Translations under genes and position numbers: made by a program
NCBI GenBank assembly: GCA_002841625.1
Contig: PHAG01000009.1
Span: forward strand, 248,001-312,000
DNA length: 64,000 nt
Direction of reading: 5' to 3'
Source: Firmicutes bacterium HGW-Firmicutes-1
Lineage (GTDB): Bacteria; Bacillota; Clostridia; Lachnospirales; Vallitaleaceae
Shown here: positions 8,298 to 17,112 of the stretch, piece after piece
Layout of the letters: the number at the start of each line of letters is the position of its first letter
Numbering within the stretch: the stretch's first letter is position 1
The notes under the pieces: model-generated
The model's database searches: none
What the model saw: only the letters and a program-made list of their open reading frames with translations
What the model was told of the DNA's origin: nothing

Positions 8298-9311
8298 ATA
8301 AAAGTATTATTTGTATACTCAGATCCACTATGTGCTAGCACGATAAAATGCTGTTTTGAGCTTTCAAAAGGCATCGAACAACATATGAATAGTTCAGTGA
8401 TTAGTTATACTCATTTTAACGAAGAACTTGTACTTACCAATGATATTATTATATTTCAAAGAATTGGCGCAAATGGGGTGATGATTTCATCAAATGATGC
8501 GAATGGGATTTTTACTTTGATAGATCAATATAAGAACAGTAAAATGTTTATTTATTTATTAGATGATTTGTTATTAGATGATCAAGATGGTTTGCCTATT
8601 GAATTTATAAAGCGCTGTAATGCTGTAATATGTTCAAATGACTCTATCGAAAAGCATATCCAGATGTATAATAAAAATGTTCATGTTCTTAGAACATTTG
8701 TTGATATGAAGGTTATTGATAAAACACAAGCAATGGAGCTAGCCGGATTTAATATTATATGGGCAAGCACAGGCGGTTTTGGCTTGGATATTATGAAACA
8801 AATAATCACTACTATTAGAAATGAATTGGATATAAACTTTATATGTATGGGTGGCAGTGCTAAATTGTTCAAAAGTATTGAGGGTACTACGATTGTTCCA
8901 ATTGTACCCTTTGAACAAATGGTTTCTTATCTAAAAGGCTGTCAAATACTATTAAATCCAATGATAGCAGATGAAGCGGCTATCATCAGAATACAAAAAA
9001 GAAATAGAAGAACGATAAAAGAATTTATTGATTGTAAATCTGAAATAAAATACGCCTTAGCAGGTGCTACCAATACCGCTATTATTTCCAGTAAGACCAG
9101 TTCTTATTTATATGCAATCAAGGACAATGAAAACGGTATTTTAGTTGATTCTGCACCAGAAGACTGGATTAAAGCTATTAAGAGATTGTATTATGATGAG
9201 AATTTGAGAAGTCATATAATCAACAATGCCTATAACGATGTTGCGAAAAATTATACACTAGATAAGGCAGCGCAGAATATCATAAGCATATTTGGAAAAT
9301 TGTTTGTGTAG
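8298..9311 (+). CDS. GT4-like glycosyltransferase with apparent ATA start
   Basis: The frame is open from 8298, where an ATA codon follows a perfect TTAAGGAGGT (8281-8290) at ideal spacing. The reading KVLFVYSDPLCAST then gives the expected first beta strand. The total is 337 residues, matching the neighbouring paralogue-sized enzymes (337, 338). The first ATG lies 87 bases further in at 8385 and would remove that strand, with no ribosome binding site nearby. The rest shows a GT-B architecture: VPFEQMVSYLKGCQILLNPM, LAGATNTAIISS, ENGILVDSAPEDW. Either an unusual start codon is used or the start has mutated. Confidence 0.65.
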   Translation: MKVLFVYSDPLCASTIKCCFELSKGIEQHMNSSVISYTHFNEELVLTNDIIIFQRIGANGVMISSNDANGIFTLIDQYKNSKMFIYLLDDLLLDDQDGLPIEFIKRCNAVICSNDSIEKHIQMYNKNVHVLRTFVDMKVIDKTQAMELAGFNIIWASTGGFGLDIMKQIITTIRNELDINFICMGGSAKLFKSIEGTTIVPIVPFEQMVSYLKGCQILLNPMIADEAAIIRIQKRNRRTIKEFIDCKSEIKYALAGATNTAIISSKTSSYLYAIKDNENGILVDSAPEDWIKAIKRLYYDENLRSHIINNAYNDVAKNYTLDKAAQNIISIFGKLFV

Positions 9312-9372
9312 AGAGCAAAAATAGATAGAAGAATAGGATTCTAAAGAATCATTGCTTGGAGGGCGATTTATT

Positions 9373-10380
9373 ATGAAAATAGGGTTTCCTATAGGTACTA
9401 ACGGTAAAGGAGGTGCAACATCCTGGGTTAAAACCTTTAGCGATTATTGTATATCTATGGGTTATGATGTTTTTTTTAATACTGATGAGGAAGTTGATGT
9501 TTTAATTACATTGGCAAACTATTTATCTTTGGAAAAAATTATGGAGTATGAAAAAAGAAATACAAAAATTATCTATAGAATGGATGGTATTTACTTTGAT
9601 TACTTATTGGAAGACAATAAGAAAGTTGAATTGTTCAATAAGCAAGTTCGGGATTCAATTAGTCATGCTGATAGAGTTATCTATCAAAGTAATTTTTCTA
9701 AAGATTTAGTGAAATTGCTTTTTGATGGAAAAGAGATACCCGGAGATATTATATATAATGGTGCAGATACGAAAGTGTTTAAACCAGAAGGAGATGTTTT
9801 ATTAAGGCCGATAGATAAAAAGATAATTTTATCTATTGCTTATTGGGGCACCCCTTTAATGGCAAATTATAGTATTCATGCAATCTTAAAGATTGCAAAA
9901 GAATTTCTCGATAATGAAGCCATTGAATTTTGGATTTTAGGCCTCGCTTATCCAGAAACCGAAAAGCTTATCCAAGATGCTAATTTACCTAATATTACGA
10001 AATATGATTTGAAAACACCTATTAAACGGGAAGATATGCCCAAGTATATCAGAACTGCAGATATGATTTTACATACCCGTTCTAATGATGCGTGTTCAAA
10101 CTTGATTGTTGAAGCAATGAATGTAGGAATACCAATAGTGGGACTCAATTCAGGAAGTACACCAGAGTTATTAGGTGATGCAGGATTGCTGTGTGAGTGC
10201 AAACCTTCCTATGATGAATTCCCTGAGATTAATATAAAAGATATGGCTCATAAAATAAGGCAGACCTTTGAACATTATGATGTTATAAAAAATAAAATAA
10301 AAGAGCGAGCTATTTTATTTACGCAGGATATTATGTGTGAAAAATATATTGATCAAATTAAGTTACTTGTTAAAGAGTAA
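9373..10380 (+). CDS. GT4 glycosyltransferase, family C
   Basis: 335 residues, ATG at 9373 with a GGAGGG site. MKIGFPIGTNGKGGATSW starts a GT-B fold protein with the glycine-rich loop. The donor half has FWILGLAYPETEKL, MPKYIRTADMILHTR, then the E-x7-E region CSNLIVEAMNVGIPIVGLNSGS and PELLGDAGLLCE. The gene at 11463 on the opposite strand is a full-length paralogue. It is the last + strand gene of this run and is followed by a bidirectional terminator. It probably adds a hexose or related sugar to a surface glycan; the substrate cannot be read from the sequence. Confidence 0.8.
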   Translation: MKIGFPIGTNGKGGATSWVKTFSDYCISMGYDVFFNTDEEVDVLITLANYLSLEKIMEYEKRNTKIIYRMDGIYFDYLLEDNKKVELFNKQVRDSISHADRVIYQSNFSKDLVKLLFDGKEIPGDIIYNGADTKVFKPEGDVLLRPIDKKIILSIAYWGTPLMANYSIHAILKIAKEFLDNEAIEFWILGLAYPETEKLIQDANLPNITKYDLKTPIKREDMPKYIRTADMILHTRSNDACSNLIVEAMNVGIPIVGLNSGSTPELLGDAGLLCECKPSYDEFPEINIKDMAHKIRQTFEHYDVIKNKIKERAILFTQDIMCEKYIDQIKLLVKE

Positions 10381-10384
10381 ATAA

Positions 10385-10419
10385 AAAGATCCCCCATTTC
10401 TTAAGTGGGGGATCTTTTT
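10385..10419. terminator. Bidirectional terminator between convergent glycosyltransferases
   Basis: AAAGATCCCCCA and TGGGGGATCTTT form a 12-bp perfect stem with a 9-base loop. A-runs and T-runs on either side let it serve both the gene ending at 10380 (+) and the one ending at 10418 (-). Confidence 0.92.
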
Positions 10420-11350
10420 AAAATCTATTGAAGTTATTGATTGAATTTTCGTAGTCATATTGGTTATTAATCATTGATTCAGCATCATGTATAGAAGCAC
10501 AATATAAGGAGCGGCTTTTATCTTTTATTTTATCTAAGAATTCATTTGTTTTTACATTTTGTTGCTTATAAAAAGGTGTATAGGATACACTTTTCTTTTT
10601 CAAATATTCTTGACAGCACTGACCATCTATTTTTTTATCGTAGGAGCAGTAGTCCTGTGCGATACATTGATTGCAACTTATAAAGTCAATAATATCTATA
10701 TAAAAGTTTGTTGTAATTGCTGTATAATATTCAGTAAATCTATTTATCCTTCCACACATTTCTGCATCACCTCCATAGACTTCTTCACTCCAGTAGCCTA
10801 CATGTTTTAATATATTTGGAGTCATATAATTTATATTTCCAAGAATATTAGGAAAAAAGTAAGTAGTTATATTATTTCTACTCATTGGCTTTAAAATAAG
10901 AACATTCTTATTCTTCAATATCCATTCGCTATCCATATTAATAGACTCAGAAATAGGAAATCTTCTTTTTAACGATTCTATATATCCTTTTGATACTGCG
11001 CCAATTAGAGCTAACTCAGGAAAAGTATCCTGGGTATGCTCGAATTTTTTTACCCAATTTTTATCGAGTATACTTACATCATTTTCTATATGTACAAACG
11101 ATTGCTTCTCATCTCGGTGGCTTAAACCATAGTTGATCGCACATATACTACCGTAGTTCTTGCGAAATCTTTTTATTTCTTTTATTCGTTCATCCTTTAA
11201 GCTCATGATATAATCCCAATTATTTTCCATAGAAAAGTTATCGACGATATATAATTCGAAATCATCTTCTGTTTTAAGTAAAGTATCTAGATTACTAGCT
11301 GTAACACCTAGCCTATTATAAGATACAAAGCATACTACTGGTACTGCCAT
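10418..11350 (-). CDS. GT2-like glycosyltransferase, third copy with cysteine insert
   Basis: 310 residues, started at the ATG at 11350 behind GGAGGTG; a longer in-frame start 33 bases earlier swallows that site. It is a paralogue of the genes at 4381 and 5320: VVCFVSYNRLGV, YIVDNFSMENNW, VHIENDVSI, then C-x2-C-x5-C (CNQCIAQDYC) with a doubled final cysteine, and LYCASIHDAESM. It is longer by about 20 residues in the middle. It is on the minus strand with its neighbour at 11463, opposite to the rest of the cluster. Confidence 0.75.
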   Translation of the reverse strand: MAVPVVCFVSYNRLGVTASNLDTLLKTEDDFELYIVDNFSMENNWDYIMSLKDERIKEIKRFRKNYGSICAINYGLSHRDEKQSFVHIENDVSILDKNWVKKFEHTQDTFPELALIGAVSKGYIESLKRRFPISESINMDSEWILKNKNVLILKPMSRNNITTYFFPNILGNINYMTPNILKHVGYWSEEVYGGDAEMCGRINRFTEYYTAITTNFYIDIIDFISCNQCIAQDYCSYDKKIDGQCCQEYLKKKSVSYTPFYKQQNVKTNEFLDKIKDKSRSLYCASIHDAESMINNQYDYENSINNFNRF

Positions 11351-11462
11351 AAAAAGCACCTCCATATATAAAAAAAACCCCATGACAAATATATATATGA
11401 CTTAACTTTATAGATTATCACTATCTAATTGATTTGAAACCATGGTATGGATTATGTCTAGA

Positions 11463-12473
11463 TTAGGATTCGCAAAGCTTTTTTAGCTTATTTAAATATT
11501 TTTCATAAGTTTCCTCTAGTGTAAAAAATTTAGTGCGATCATGCATTTTTTCTTGATAGTAATCTCTTTTTATCAAGGTAATAACAATGTTATTAAACAA
11601 ATTGTCAATATTTACATCAGGAAACCCCTCTATATCTGTAGTACATTCTGCCAACAATGCAGCATCACCAACCAATTCGGGAAGGCTCCCAGTATTCAGG
11701 CCTACCAAAGGCGTTGCAGTATGAATACATTCTATTACAAGGTTTGAACATCCTTCATTTGCTTTTAGATGTAAAACCAAATCAGCAGTTCTTAGATAAT
11801 AAGGCATTAAGTTATAGTCAATCGGAGTAGTAAGATTGATTACAGAAATATTGGATAGGTTTGCATTTTTAATAAACATTTCGTCTTGAGAAGTTGCTCT
11901 ACCTAGTACCCAGAACTCAACATCATCTATTCCTTGAAATCTTTTGGCTATATTTAAGAATATTTCAATTAATTTAGCTGAGGTATGAGGTGTTCCCCAA
12001 TGTGCTATAGCTAATATTAATATTTTATCTTGAGATCTTGAAAATTTATATCCATAACGACTAAAAGCCGATGCATCCGTACTATTATAAATGATGTCTC
12101 CATCAGGCTCTTTTCCATTATAAATGCTTCTAAATAAGATTTCTTTAGAAAATTTACTCTGATATACGATTGCATCTGCATAGGAAGTTAGTTCTTTCAA
12201 AAGATCATTTTTTCTATCAATCAATACTTTACTTGGATGATCATAGTATAAATAAATTGCGCCGAGCCTCTGAAGAATCTTAATCCCTCTTTCTTTTAAC
12301 TGCTTTAAGTCAGAAACTGTAGAAATATTCGCTACAGAACAGAATACATCAACATTTAAATCTAAGCCATAACTAATATCGTGTCCTTTATGTTTACAGT
12401 AATTACTAAAAGTTTTAATCCAAGATCGAGCACCTCCTGGACCATCAAAATCTGCTGAGAAGCCTATTTTCAT
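11463..12473 (-). CDS. GT4 glycosyltransferase, family C paralogue
   Basis: 336 residues, ATG preceded by GAGGTG. MKIGFSADFDGPGGARSW, FWVLGRATSQDEMF, MPYYLRTADLVLHLK, CSNLVIECIHTATPLVGLNTGS and LPELVGDAALLAE align in order with the + strand gene at 9373, so the two are diverged copies. It is transcribed with the downstream gene at 10418 as a minus-strand pair separated by about 110 bases. The pair has counterparts on the + strand, which suggests an inverted block gained by duplication or recombination. Confidence 0.78.
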   Translation of the reverse strand: MKIGFSADFDGPGGARSWIKTFSNYCKHKGHDISYGLDLNVDVFCSVANISTVSDLKQLKERGIKILQRLGAIYLYYDHPSKVLIDRKNDLLKELTSYADAIVYQSKFSKEILFRSIYNGKEPDGDIIYNSTDASAFSRYGYKFSRSQDKILILAIAHWGTPHTSAKLIEIFLNIAKRFQGIDDVEFWVLGRATSQDEMFIKNANLSNISVINLTTPIDYNLMPYYLRTADLVLHLKANEGCSNLVIECIHTATPLVGLNTGSLPELVGDAALLAECTTDIEGFPDVNIDNLFNNIVITLIKRDYYQEKMHDRTKFFTLEETYEKYLNKLKKLCES

Positions 12474-12665
12474 TATTACACCTCATTTAAAGATACTTAA
12501 CTAGCTTACCCTTTCTCATATATATTGATTTTTTGTGTTTTATATGATATCAACTATGAATTTCATTATGTATGATTTCATCTAGGGAACCCAATATATA
12601 TGTTGTCCATATAATATATTAAATCGCATATAAAAAGTTGATGAAAATAGGGAAGGAGTATATTT

Positions 12666-13628
12666 ATGATCTTAGTGACGGGTTGTGCAGGTTTTATTGG
12701 GTTTCATTTATGCCAAAGGTTAATAAAAGAAGGATATGAGATTATAGGAATTGATAATCTAAATAAGTATTATGATGTTAAGCTAAAAAAAGCACGGTTA
12801 GAAATAATAAAAAAAAGCGATACATTTGAATTTCATAAGCTTGATATAACCAACAAAGAGAATTTAAATAAACTATTCAGAAAAAATCAAATAACTAAGG
12901 TATTTCATTTGGCTGCTCAAGCAGGTGTAAGATATAGTTTGATAAATCCAGGAGCCTATATAGATGCTAATATTCAAGGGTTTTTGAATATTTTAGAGGT
13001 ATGTAAGGAATATAAAATTGAACATCTTATTTATGCTTCCTCTAGCTCAGTATATGGTGGTAATACTGATATACCTTTTAGTGTTTTGCAAAATGTTGAC
13101 CATCCAGTTAGTCTGTATGCTGCTACGAAAAAAGCAAACGAGCTAATGGCTTACACCTATAGCTATTTACATAACCTACCTACAACGGGATTGAGATTTT
13201 TTACTGTTTATGGTCCATGGGGAAGACCTGACATGGCTCTGTTTTTATTCACCGAGGCTATTCTAAATGATAAACCGATAGAAGTTTTTAATTATGGAAA
13301 AATGAAAAGAGACTTCACATATGTTGATGATATTATTGAGAGCTTATTTAGACTCTTAGGAAAGCCTTCAGAAGAAGAGATTCCATATAAGGTATATAAC
13401 ATTGGTAATGGACAACCAGTTGATTTGGAAAAATTCATTGAAGTAATAGAAAAGGAAATTGGAAAAGCAAGCAAAAAAGACTATAAACCGTTGCAACCGG
13501 GAGATGTTCCAATAACTTTTGCTGATTGTAAAGAACTGGAGGAGGAAATCAATTTTAGTCCTAATACTTCAGTTGAATTCGGTGTTAAGAGATTTTGGGA
13601 ATGGTATAAAAGTTATTATAAGCTGTAA
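12666..13628 (+). CDS. NAD-dependent epimerase, UDP-glucuronate 4-epimerase type
   Basis: 320 residues, ATG behind GGAAGGAG. It is an extended short-chain dehydrogenase: GCAGFIG nucleotide loop at 6-12, HLAAQAGVRYS, SSSSVYGG, the Y151-x3-K155 catalytic pair (YAATK), and LRFFTVYGPWGRPDMA. The sequences around AGVRYSL and YGPWGRPDMA are those of UDP-glucuronate 4-epimerases (LspL/Cap1J type), which interconvert UDP-GlcA and UDP-GalA. A UDP-GlcNAc-type substrate is possible too. It starts a new + strand run of sugar-nucleotide genes after the inverted pair. Confidence 0.85.
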   Translation: MILVTGCAGFIGFHLCQRLIKEGYEIIGIDNLNKYYDVKLKKARLEIIKKSDTFEFHKLDITNKENLNKLFRKNQITKVFHLAAQAGVRYSLINPGAYIDANIQGFLNILEVCKEYKIEHLIYASSSSVYGGNTDIPFSVLQNVDHPVSLYAATKKANELMAYTYSYLHNLPTTGLRFFTVYGPWGRPDMALFLFTEAILNDKPIEVFNYGKMKRDFTYVDDIIESLFRLLGKPSEEEIPYKVYNIGNGQPVDLEKFIEVIEKEIGKASKKDYKPLQPGDVPITFADCKELEEEINFSPNTSVEFGVKRFWEWYKSYYKL

Positions 13629-13744
13629 TACAGTTGATAAATCAAAGGCATGAAAAAATTGTACGTGATAAGAGAACCTTAGTGGATGTCAATTAATATA
13701 ATGATTGTAGGTCGCATGAAATAATGAATTAAGAGGTTGATAAT

Positions 13745-14884
13745 ATGTCAATACAGCTATTCGTTCCAACCTTTAAAGTGGAAGAATGCTTACAAGAGAT
13801 AAGAGATTGCTTAGAAAAAGGCTGGACAGGCCTAGGCTATAAAACGATTGAGTTTGAAGAAAAATGGAAAGCATATACGGGGTTGTCACATGCTCATTTT
13901 GTAAATTCTGCAACGGTAGGCCTTCATTTAGCAGTAAAGATTTTAAAAGATGACCTGGGCTGGCAAGATCAGGATGAAATTATTTCAACTCCGCTCACGT
14001 TTATCTCAACAAATCATGTGATTACATATGAAGGACTAAAGGTAGTTTTTGCAGATATTGATGAATCTCTATGTTTAGATCCAGTAGATGTAGAAGAAAA
14101 AATAAATGAAAAAACAAAAGCAATTGTATTTGTTGGAATCGGAGGTAATGTAGGTAAGTACAAAGAAATTGTAACACTTTGTAAAAAATACAATTTAAAG
14201 CTCATTTTAGATGCGGCTCATATGGCAGGTACTAAGCTTGACGGTGAAAATGTTGGTAAGGAAGCTGATGTTGTTGTTTATTCATTTCAAGCAGTTAAAA
14301 ATCTACCTACAGCAGATTCAGGAATGATTTGCTTTAAGGATAAGGATATGGATCAAATGGCAAGAAAGTTATCATGGCTTGGAATAAATAAAGATACTTA
14401 TCTTAGAAGCAATGACAGTGGTAGCTATAAGTGGAGATACAATGTTGAATATGTTGGTTTTAAGTATCATGGAAATTCGATTATGGCTAGTATTGGACTT
14501 GTTCAATTGCAGTATCTTGAACAAGATAATAGTTATAGAAGACTAATTGCGAGCTGGTATGATGAAGGTTTTAGTCAGTATAAGGAGTTTATTAGAACGA
14601 TACCTATCACTGAAGGATGCGAGTCATCAAGACACTTATATATTATTGAAGTGGAAAATAGAAATGAATTAATGAAGGTCCTAAATGATAATGAAATATA
14701 CCCAGGAGTACATTATATTGATAATACTACATATTCAATGTATTCCTATGCAATGGGAAGTTGCCCTAGAGCCTCTTATAAGAGTGATCATATTTTGTCC
14801 TTACCCATACATTTAAGATTAACCAAACAGGATGTTGACATGGTAGTTGGGACTATTATTCAAGCTGTACAAGTAGGTGAGTAA
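13745..14884 (+). CDS. DegT/DnrJ/EryC1 aminotransferase (first)
   Basis: 379 residues. PLP-dependent sugar aminotransferase with the usual order: NSATVGLHLAVKIL, STPLTFISTNHVI, FADIDESLCLDP, LDAAHMAGT (Asp157 contacts the PLP ring nitrogen) and SFQAVKNLPTADSGM with Lys185 as the Schiff-base lysine. In many family members the lysine context is S-F-x-x-x-K, as here. It would put an amino group on a keto-sugar nucleotide. The next gene overlaps the intergenic site closely and encodes an N-acyltransferase, so the two probably build an N-acylated amino sugar. The ketosugar-producing dehydratase is not in the window. Confidence 0.9.
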   Translation: MSIQLFVPTFKVEECLQEIRDCLEKGWTGLGYKTIEFEEKWKAYTGLSHAHFVNSATVGLHLAVKILKDDLGWQDQDEIISTPLTFISTNHVITYEGLKVVFADIDESLCLDPVDVEEKINEKTKAIVFVGIGGNVGKYKEIVTLCKKYNLKLILDAAHMAGTKLDGENVGKEADVVVYSFQAVKNLPTADSGMICFKDKDMDQMARKLSWLGINKDTYLRSNDSGSYKWRYNVEYVGFKYHGNSIMASIGLVQLQYLEQDNSYRRLIASWYDEGFSQYKEFIRTIPITEGCESSRHLYIIEVENRNELMKVLNDNEIYPGVHYIDNTTYSMYSYAMGSCPRASYKSDHILSLPIHLRLTKQDVDMVVGTIIQAVQVGE

Positions 14885-14885
14885 A

Positions 14886-15413
14886 ATGGAACATCAGTAT
14901 AAGATTTGGGGTGAGAAGATCAACTTAAGACCACTTCTAGAAAAGGACTTAGAAAAAATTAGGTTATGGAGAAATCAAAGGGATATACGAAAGTGGTTTA
15001 TTGATGCCAAAGAAATTACAATAGAAGGTCAACAAAAATGGTTTCATGAGTATTTGAAAAAGAAGGATGAATTGAATTTTGTAATAGAGGAAATCCAGGG
15101 TATAAATCAACCGATTGGAATGCTTTCTTTATATCATATTGATTTGGACAAAAAAGAAGCAGAACTAGGTAGAATATTCATAGGTGTTCAGCAGGCTTTA
15201 GGTAAGGGTTATGGCATGGAAGCAACAAAAATGCTTTGCAATTTTGCATTTGAGACATATAAGCTTAAAACTATCCGACTAGAAGTTTTTACAGATAATT
15301 CTCGTGCGATCGCTTCTTATCATAAGGTAGGTTTTAAGATTTATAAGGATACTCTTTTAAATGATAGATCGATGCTTCATATGTCTCTGGCATGTAGTGA
15401 TTTCAAGAAATAG
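14886..15413 (+). CDS. GNAT-family N-acetyltransferase
   Basis: 175 residues. The ATG at 14886 sits one base after the stop of the aminotransferase; the ribosome site AGGTGAG lies within that gene's end. The fold is GNAT of the RimJ/RimL-like group: INLRPLLEKDLEKIRLWRN, GRIFIGVQQALGKGYG (acetyl-CoA loop), LEVFTDNSRAIASYHKVGF. Tight coupling to a sugar aminotransferase suggests that it acetylates the new amino sugar, as PseH or similar enzymes do. That role is inferred from the neighbours. Cytoplasmic, no membrane segment. Confidence 0.85.
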   Translation: MEHQYKIWGEKINLRPLLEKDLEKIRLWRNQRDIRKWFIDAKEITIEGQQKWFHEYLKKKDELNFVIEEIQGINQPIGMLSLYHIDLDKKEAELGRIFIGVQQALGKGYGMEATKMLCNFAFETYKLKTIRLEVFTDNSRAIASYHKVGFKIYKDTLLNDRSMLHMSLACSDFKK

Positions 15414-15454
15414 CCTAGTCTACCAAATAAGGAGAAATGAAAGGGTGATACGAA

Positions 15455-16426
15455 ATTAATATACCAAAAATAAGTGTTATTATACCATCCTATAATCATG
15501 AAAAATATATTGCCCAAGCAATTGAGAGCGTTTTAAATCAAACGTTTGGGGACTTTGAACTATTAATTGCAGATGATTGTTCAAAAGATAAATCAAGAGA
15601 AATTATTGAGAAATACAAGGATCCCAGGATAAAAACTTTTTATACTGAAAGAAATTTGGGAGCAGTAGCTATGTTAGAATCCTTGATTAATCAGTCAAGG
15701 GGGGACACGATTGCTTTACTAAATTCAGACGACTATTGGTTGCATGGAAAGCTAGAAAAGCAATATAAAATAATGCAGGATCATCCTGAGTTAGGTGCAT
15801 GCTTTACTTGGGCAGATATTATTGATGAAAATAAAATGGGTAATGATATAGAATTTGCAGATAAATTAAAACACCAAAACCGAAGTCAAGGAAAGTGGTT
15901 ACAGCAATTTTTCTATAAAGCAAATTGCCTCTGTCATCCAAGTATATTGATTAAAAAAAAGGTTTACGAAGATGTAGGCTTATATAGATATTATTTGCGC
16001 CAATTGCCAGATTTTGATATGTGGGTTAGATTAATCAAACAATTTCCAATTCATATACTACAAGAAACTATGGTTGTTCATCGAAGGCATGGTTCTAATG
16101 CAAGTATGAATACCAATGAAAATGTAACAAGAGGAAAACATGAATTGTACCTCATTTACAATTCTTTCTTTGATAATATGAGTGATGAAATTTTCGAAGA
16201 AGGCTTTGAGGATAATTTAATCAACAAGAAAGCTACCTTACATGAAGAATTGCTATGTGAACAGGCATTTTTATTACTTAATAATCCAGTATGTGGAAAT
16301 GTGTGTAGGAGCATCGGCTTAATTAAGCTTGCAAACTTGCTTCAGTATAAAAAAACTAGAGATATTTTATCCTATTGTTATGAGTTTACACCGAACAACT
16401 TTTTTGAATTAACGGCAAGAAAATAA
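15455..16426 (+). CDS. GT2 glycosyltransferase with apparent ATT start
   Basis: The frame is open from the TGA at 15446. ATT at 15455 follows AAGGGTGA at good spacing and reads INIPKISVIIPSYNHEKYI, the standard start of a family 2 glycosyltransferase, giving 323 residues. The first ATG (15671) would remove the nucleotide-binding strand and the first acidic motif IADDCSKD. Downstream NSDDYWLHGK and QLPDFDMWVRL confirm GT2. An alternative is an ATG at 15437 behind AAGGAG that is in the same frame but is cut by the TGA at its fourth codon. The gene is either read from ATT or recently weakened. Confidence 0.65.
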   Translation: MNIPKISVIIPSYNHEKYIAQAIESVLNQTFGDFELLIADDCSKDKSREIIEKYKDPRIKTFYTERNLGAVAMLESLINQSRGDTIALLNSDDYWLHGKLEKQYKIMQDHPELGACFTWADIIDENKMGNDIEFADKLKHQNRSQGKWLQQFFYKANCLCHPSILIKKKVYEDVGLYRYYLRQLPDFDMWVRLIKQFPIHILQETMVVHRRHGSNASMNTNENVTRGKHELYLIYNSFFDNMSDEIFEEGFEDNLINKKATLHEELLCEQAFLLLNNPVCGNVCRSIGLIKLANLLQYKKTRDILSYCYEFTPNNFFELTARK

Positions 16427-16458
16427 AAGATTTAAGTTTAAAAAGAAGGTATAGATAT

Positions 16459-17112
16459 ATGGAAGATATAGTGGTTTTTGGCTCTGGTGGACATGCAAAG
16501 GTAGTGATTGATATCATTGAAAAACAAAAGCTATACAATTTAATCGGATTAATAGACCCCTATAAAGAGATAAACGATAGGTACTTTGATTATCGAATAA
16601 TTGGTAATAGCAAAGATTATTCCATTTTAAACAAAGTTTACGGAGGTATCGTTGCGATAGGTGATAATTGGATCAGATTTGAGATGAGCCAAACAATCGA
16701 TAAAATAGCACCCAATTTTCAATTTATAACCTGTATTCACCCCAATGCTACGATTGGAAGACTTGTAAGGATTGGTGAAGGAACAGTAATTATGGCAGGT
16801 GCAGTAGTGAATAGTGATACAACGATAGGAAAGGGATGTATCATAAATACACTGTCTTCGATTGATCATGATTGTAATGTGGGTGATTTTACATCTATTG
16901 CACCTAACTCATCAACAGGTGGAAGGGTCATTATACAAAATTATACGGCTATAGGGATTGGGACTAATATTATCCACAACATACACATAGGAGAACATAC
17001 TGTTGTGGGGGCTGGATCTACAGTAATTGACAACCTACCGTCCTATGTTTTAGCTTTTGGGACACCCTGTAAAGTCATAAAGGAACGATGGAAAGGTGAT
17101 AAATATTTATGA
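16459..17112 (+). CDS. NeuD/PglD-type sugar O- or N-acyltransferase
   Basis: 217 residues. An N-terminal Rossmann-like part (VVFGSGGHAKVVIDII) is followed by a left-handed beta helix of hexapeptide repeats (ATIGRL, IGEGTVIMAGAVV, IGKGCIINTLSS). The catalytic histidine lies in SSIDHDCNVGDF. This is the NeuD/PglD family, which acetylates sialic-acid-like or bacillosamine-type sugars using acetyl-CoA. It overlaps the next gene by four bases (ATGA), so the two are translationally coupled, the second being an aminotransferase. Together they fit synthesis of an acylated amino sugar. The exact substrate is unknown. Confidence 0.87.
   Translation: MEDIVVFGSGGHAKVVIDIIEKQKLYNLIGLIDPYKEINDRYFDYRIIGNSKDYSILNKVYGGIVAIGDNWIRFEMSQTIDKIAPNFQFITCIHPNATIGRLVRIGEGTVIMAGAVVNSDTTIGKGCIINTLSSIDHDCNVGDFTSIAPNSSTGGRVIIQNYTAIGIGTNIIHNIHIGEHTVVGAGSTVIDNLPSYVLAFGTPCKVIKERWKGDKYL

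Noticed and set aside
8385-8387. ATG at 8385 as the start of the glycosyltransferase
   Set aside because: It has no ribosome site, loses the first strand of the fold, and leaves the perfect AAGGAGGT at 8283 without a gene.
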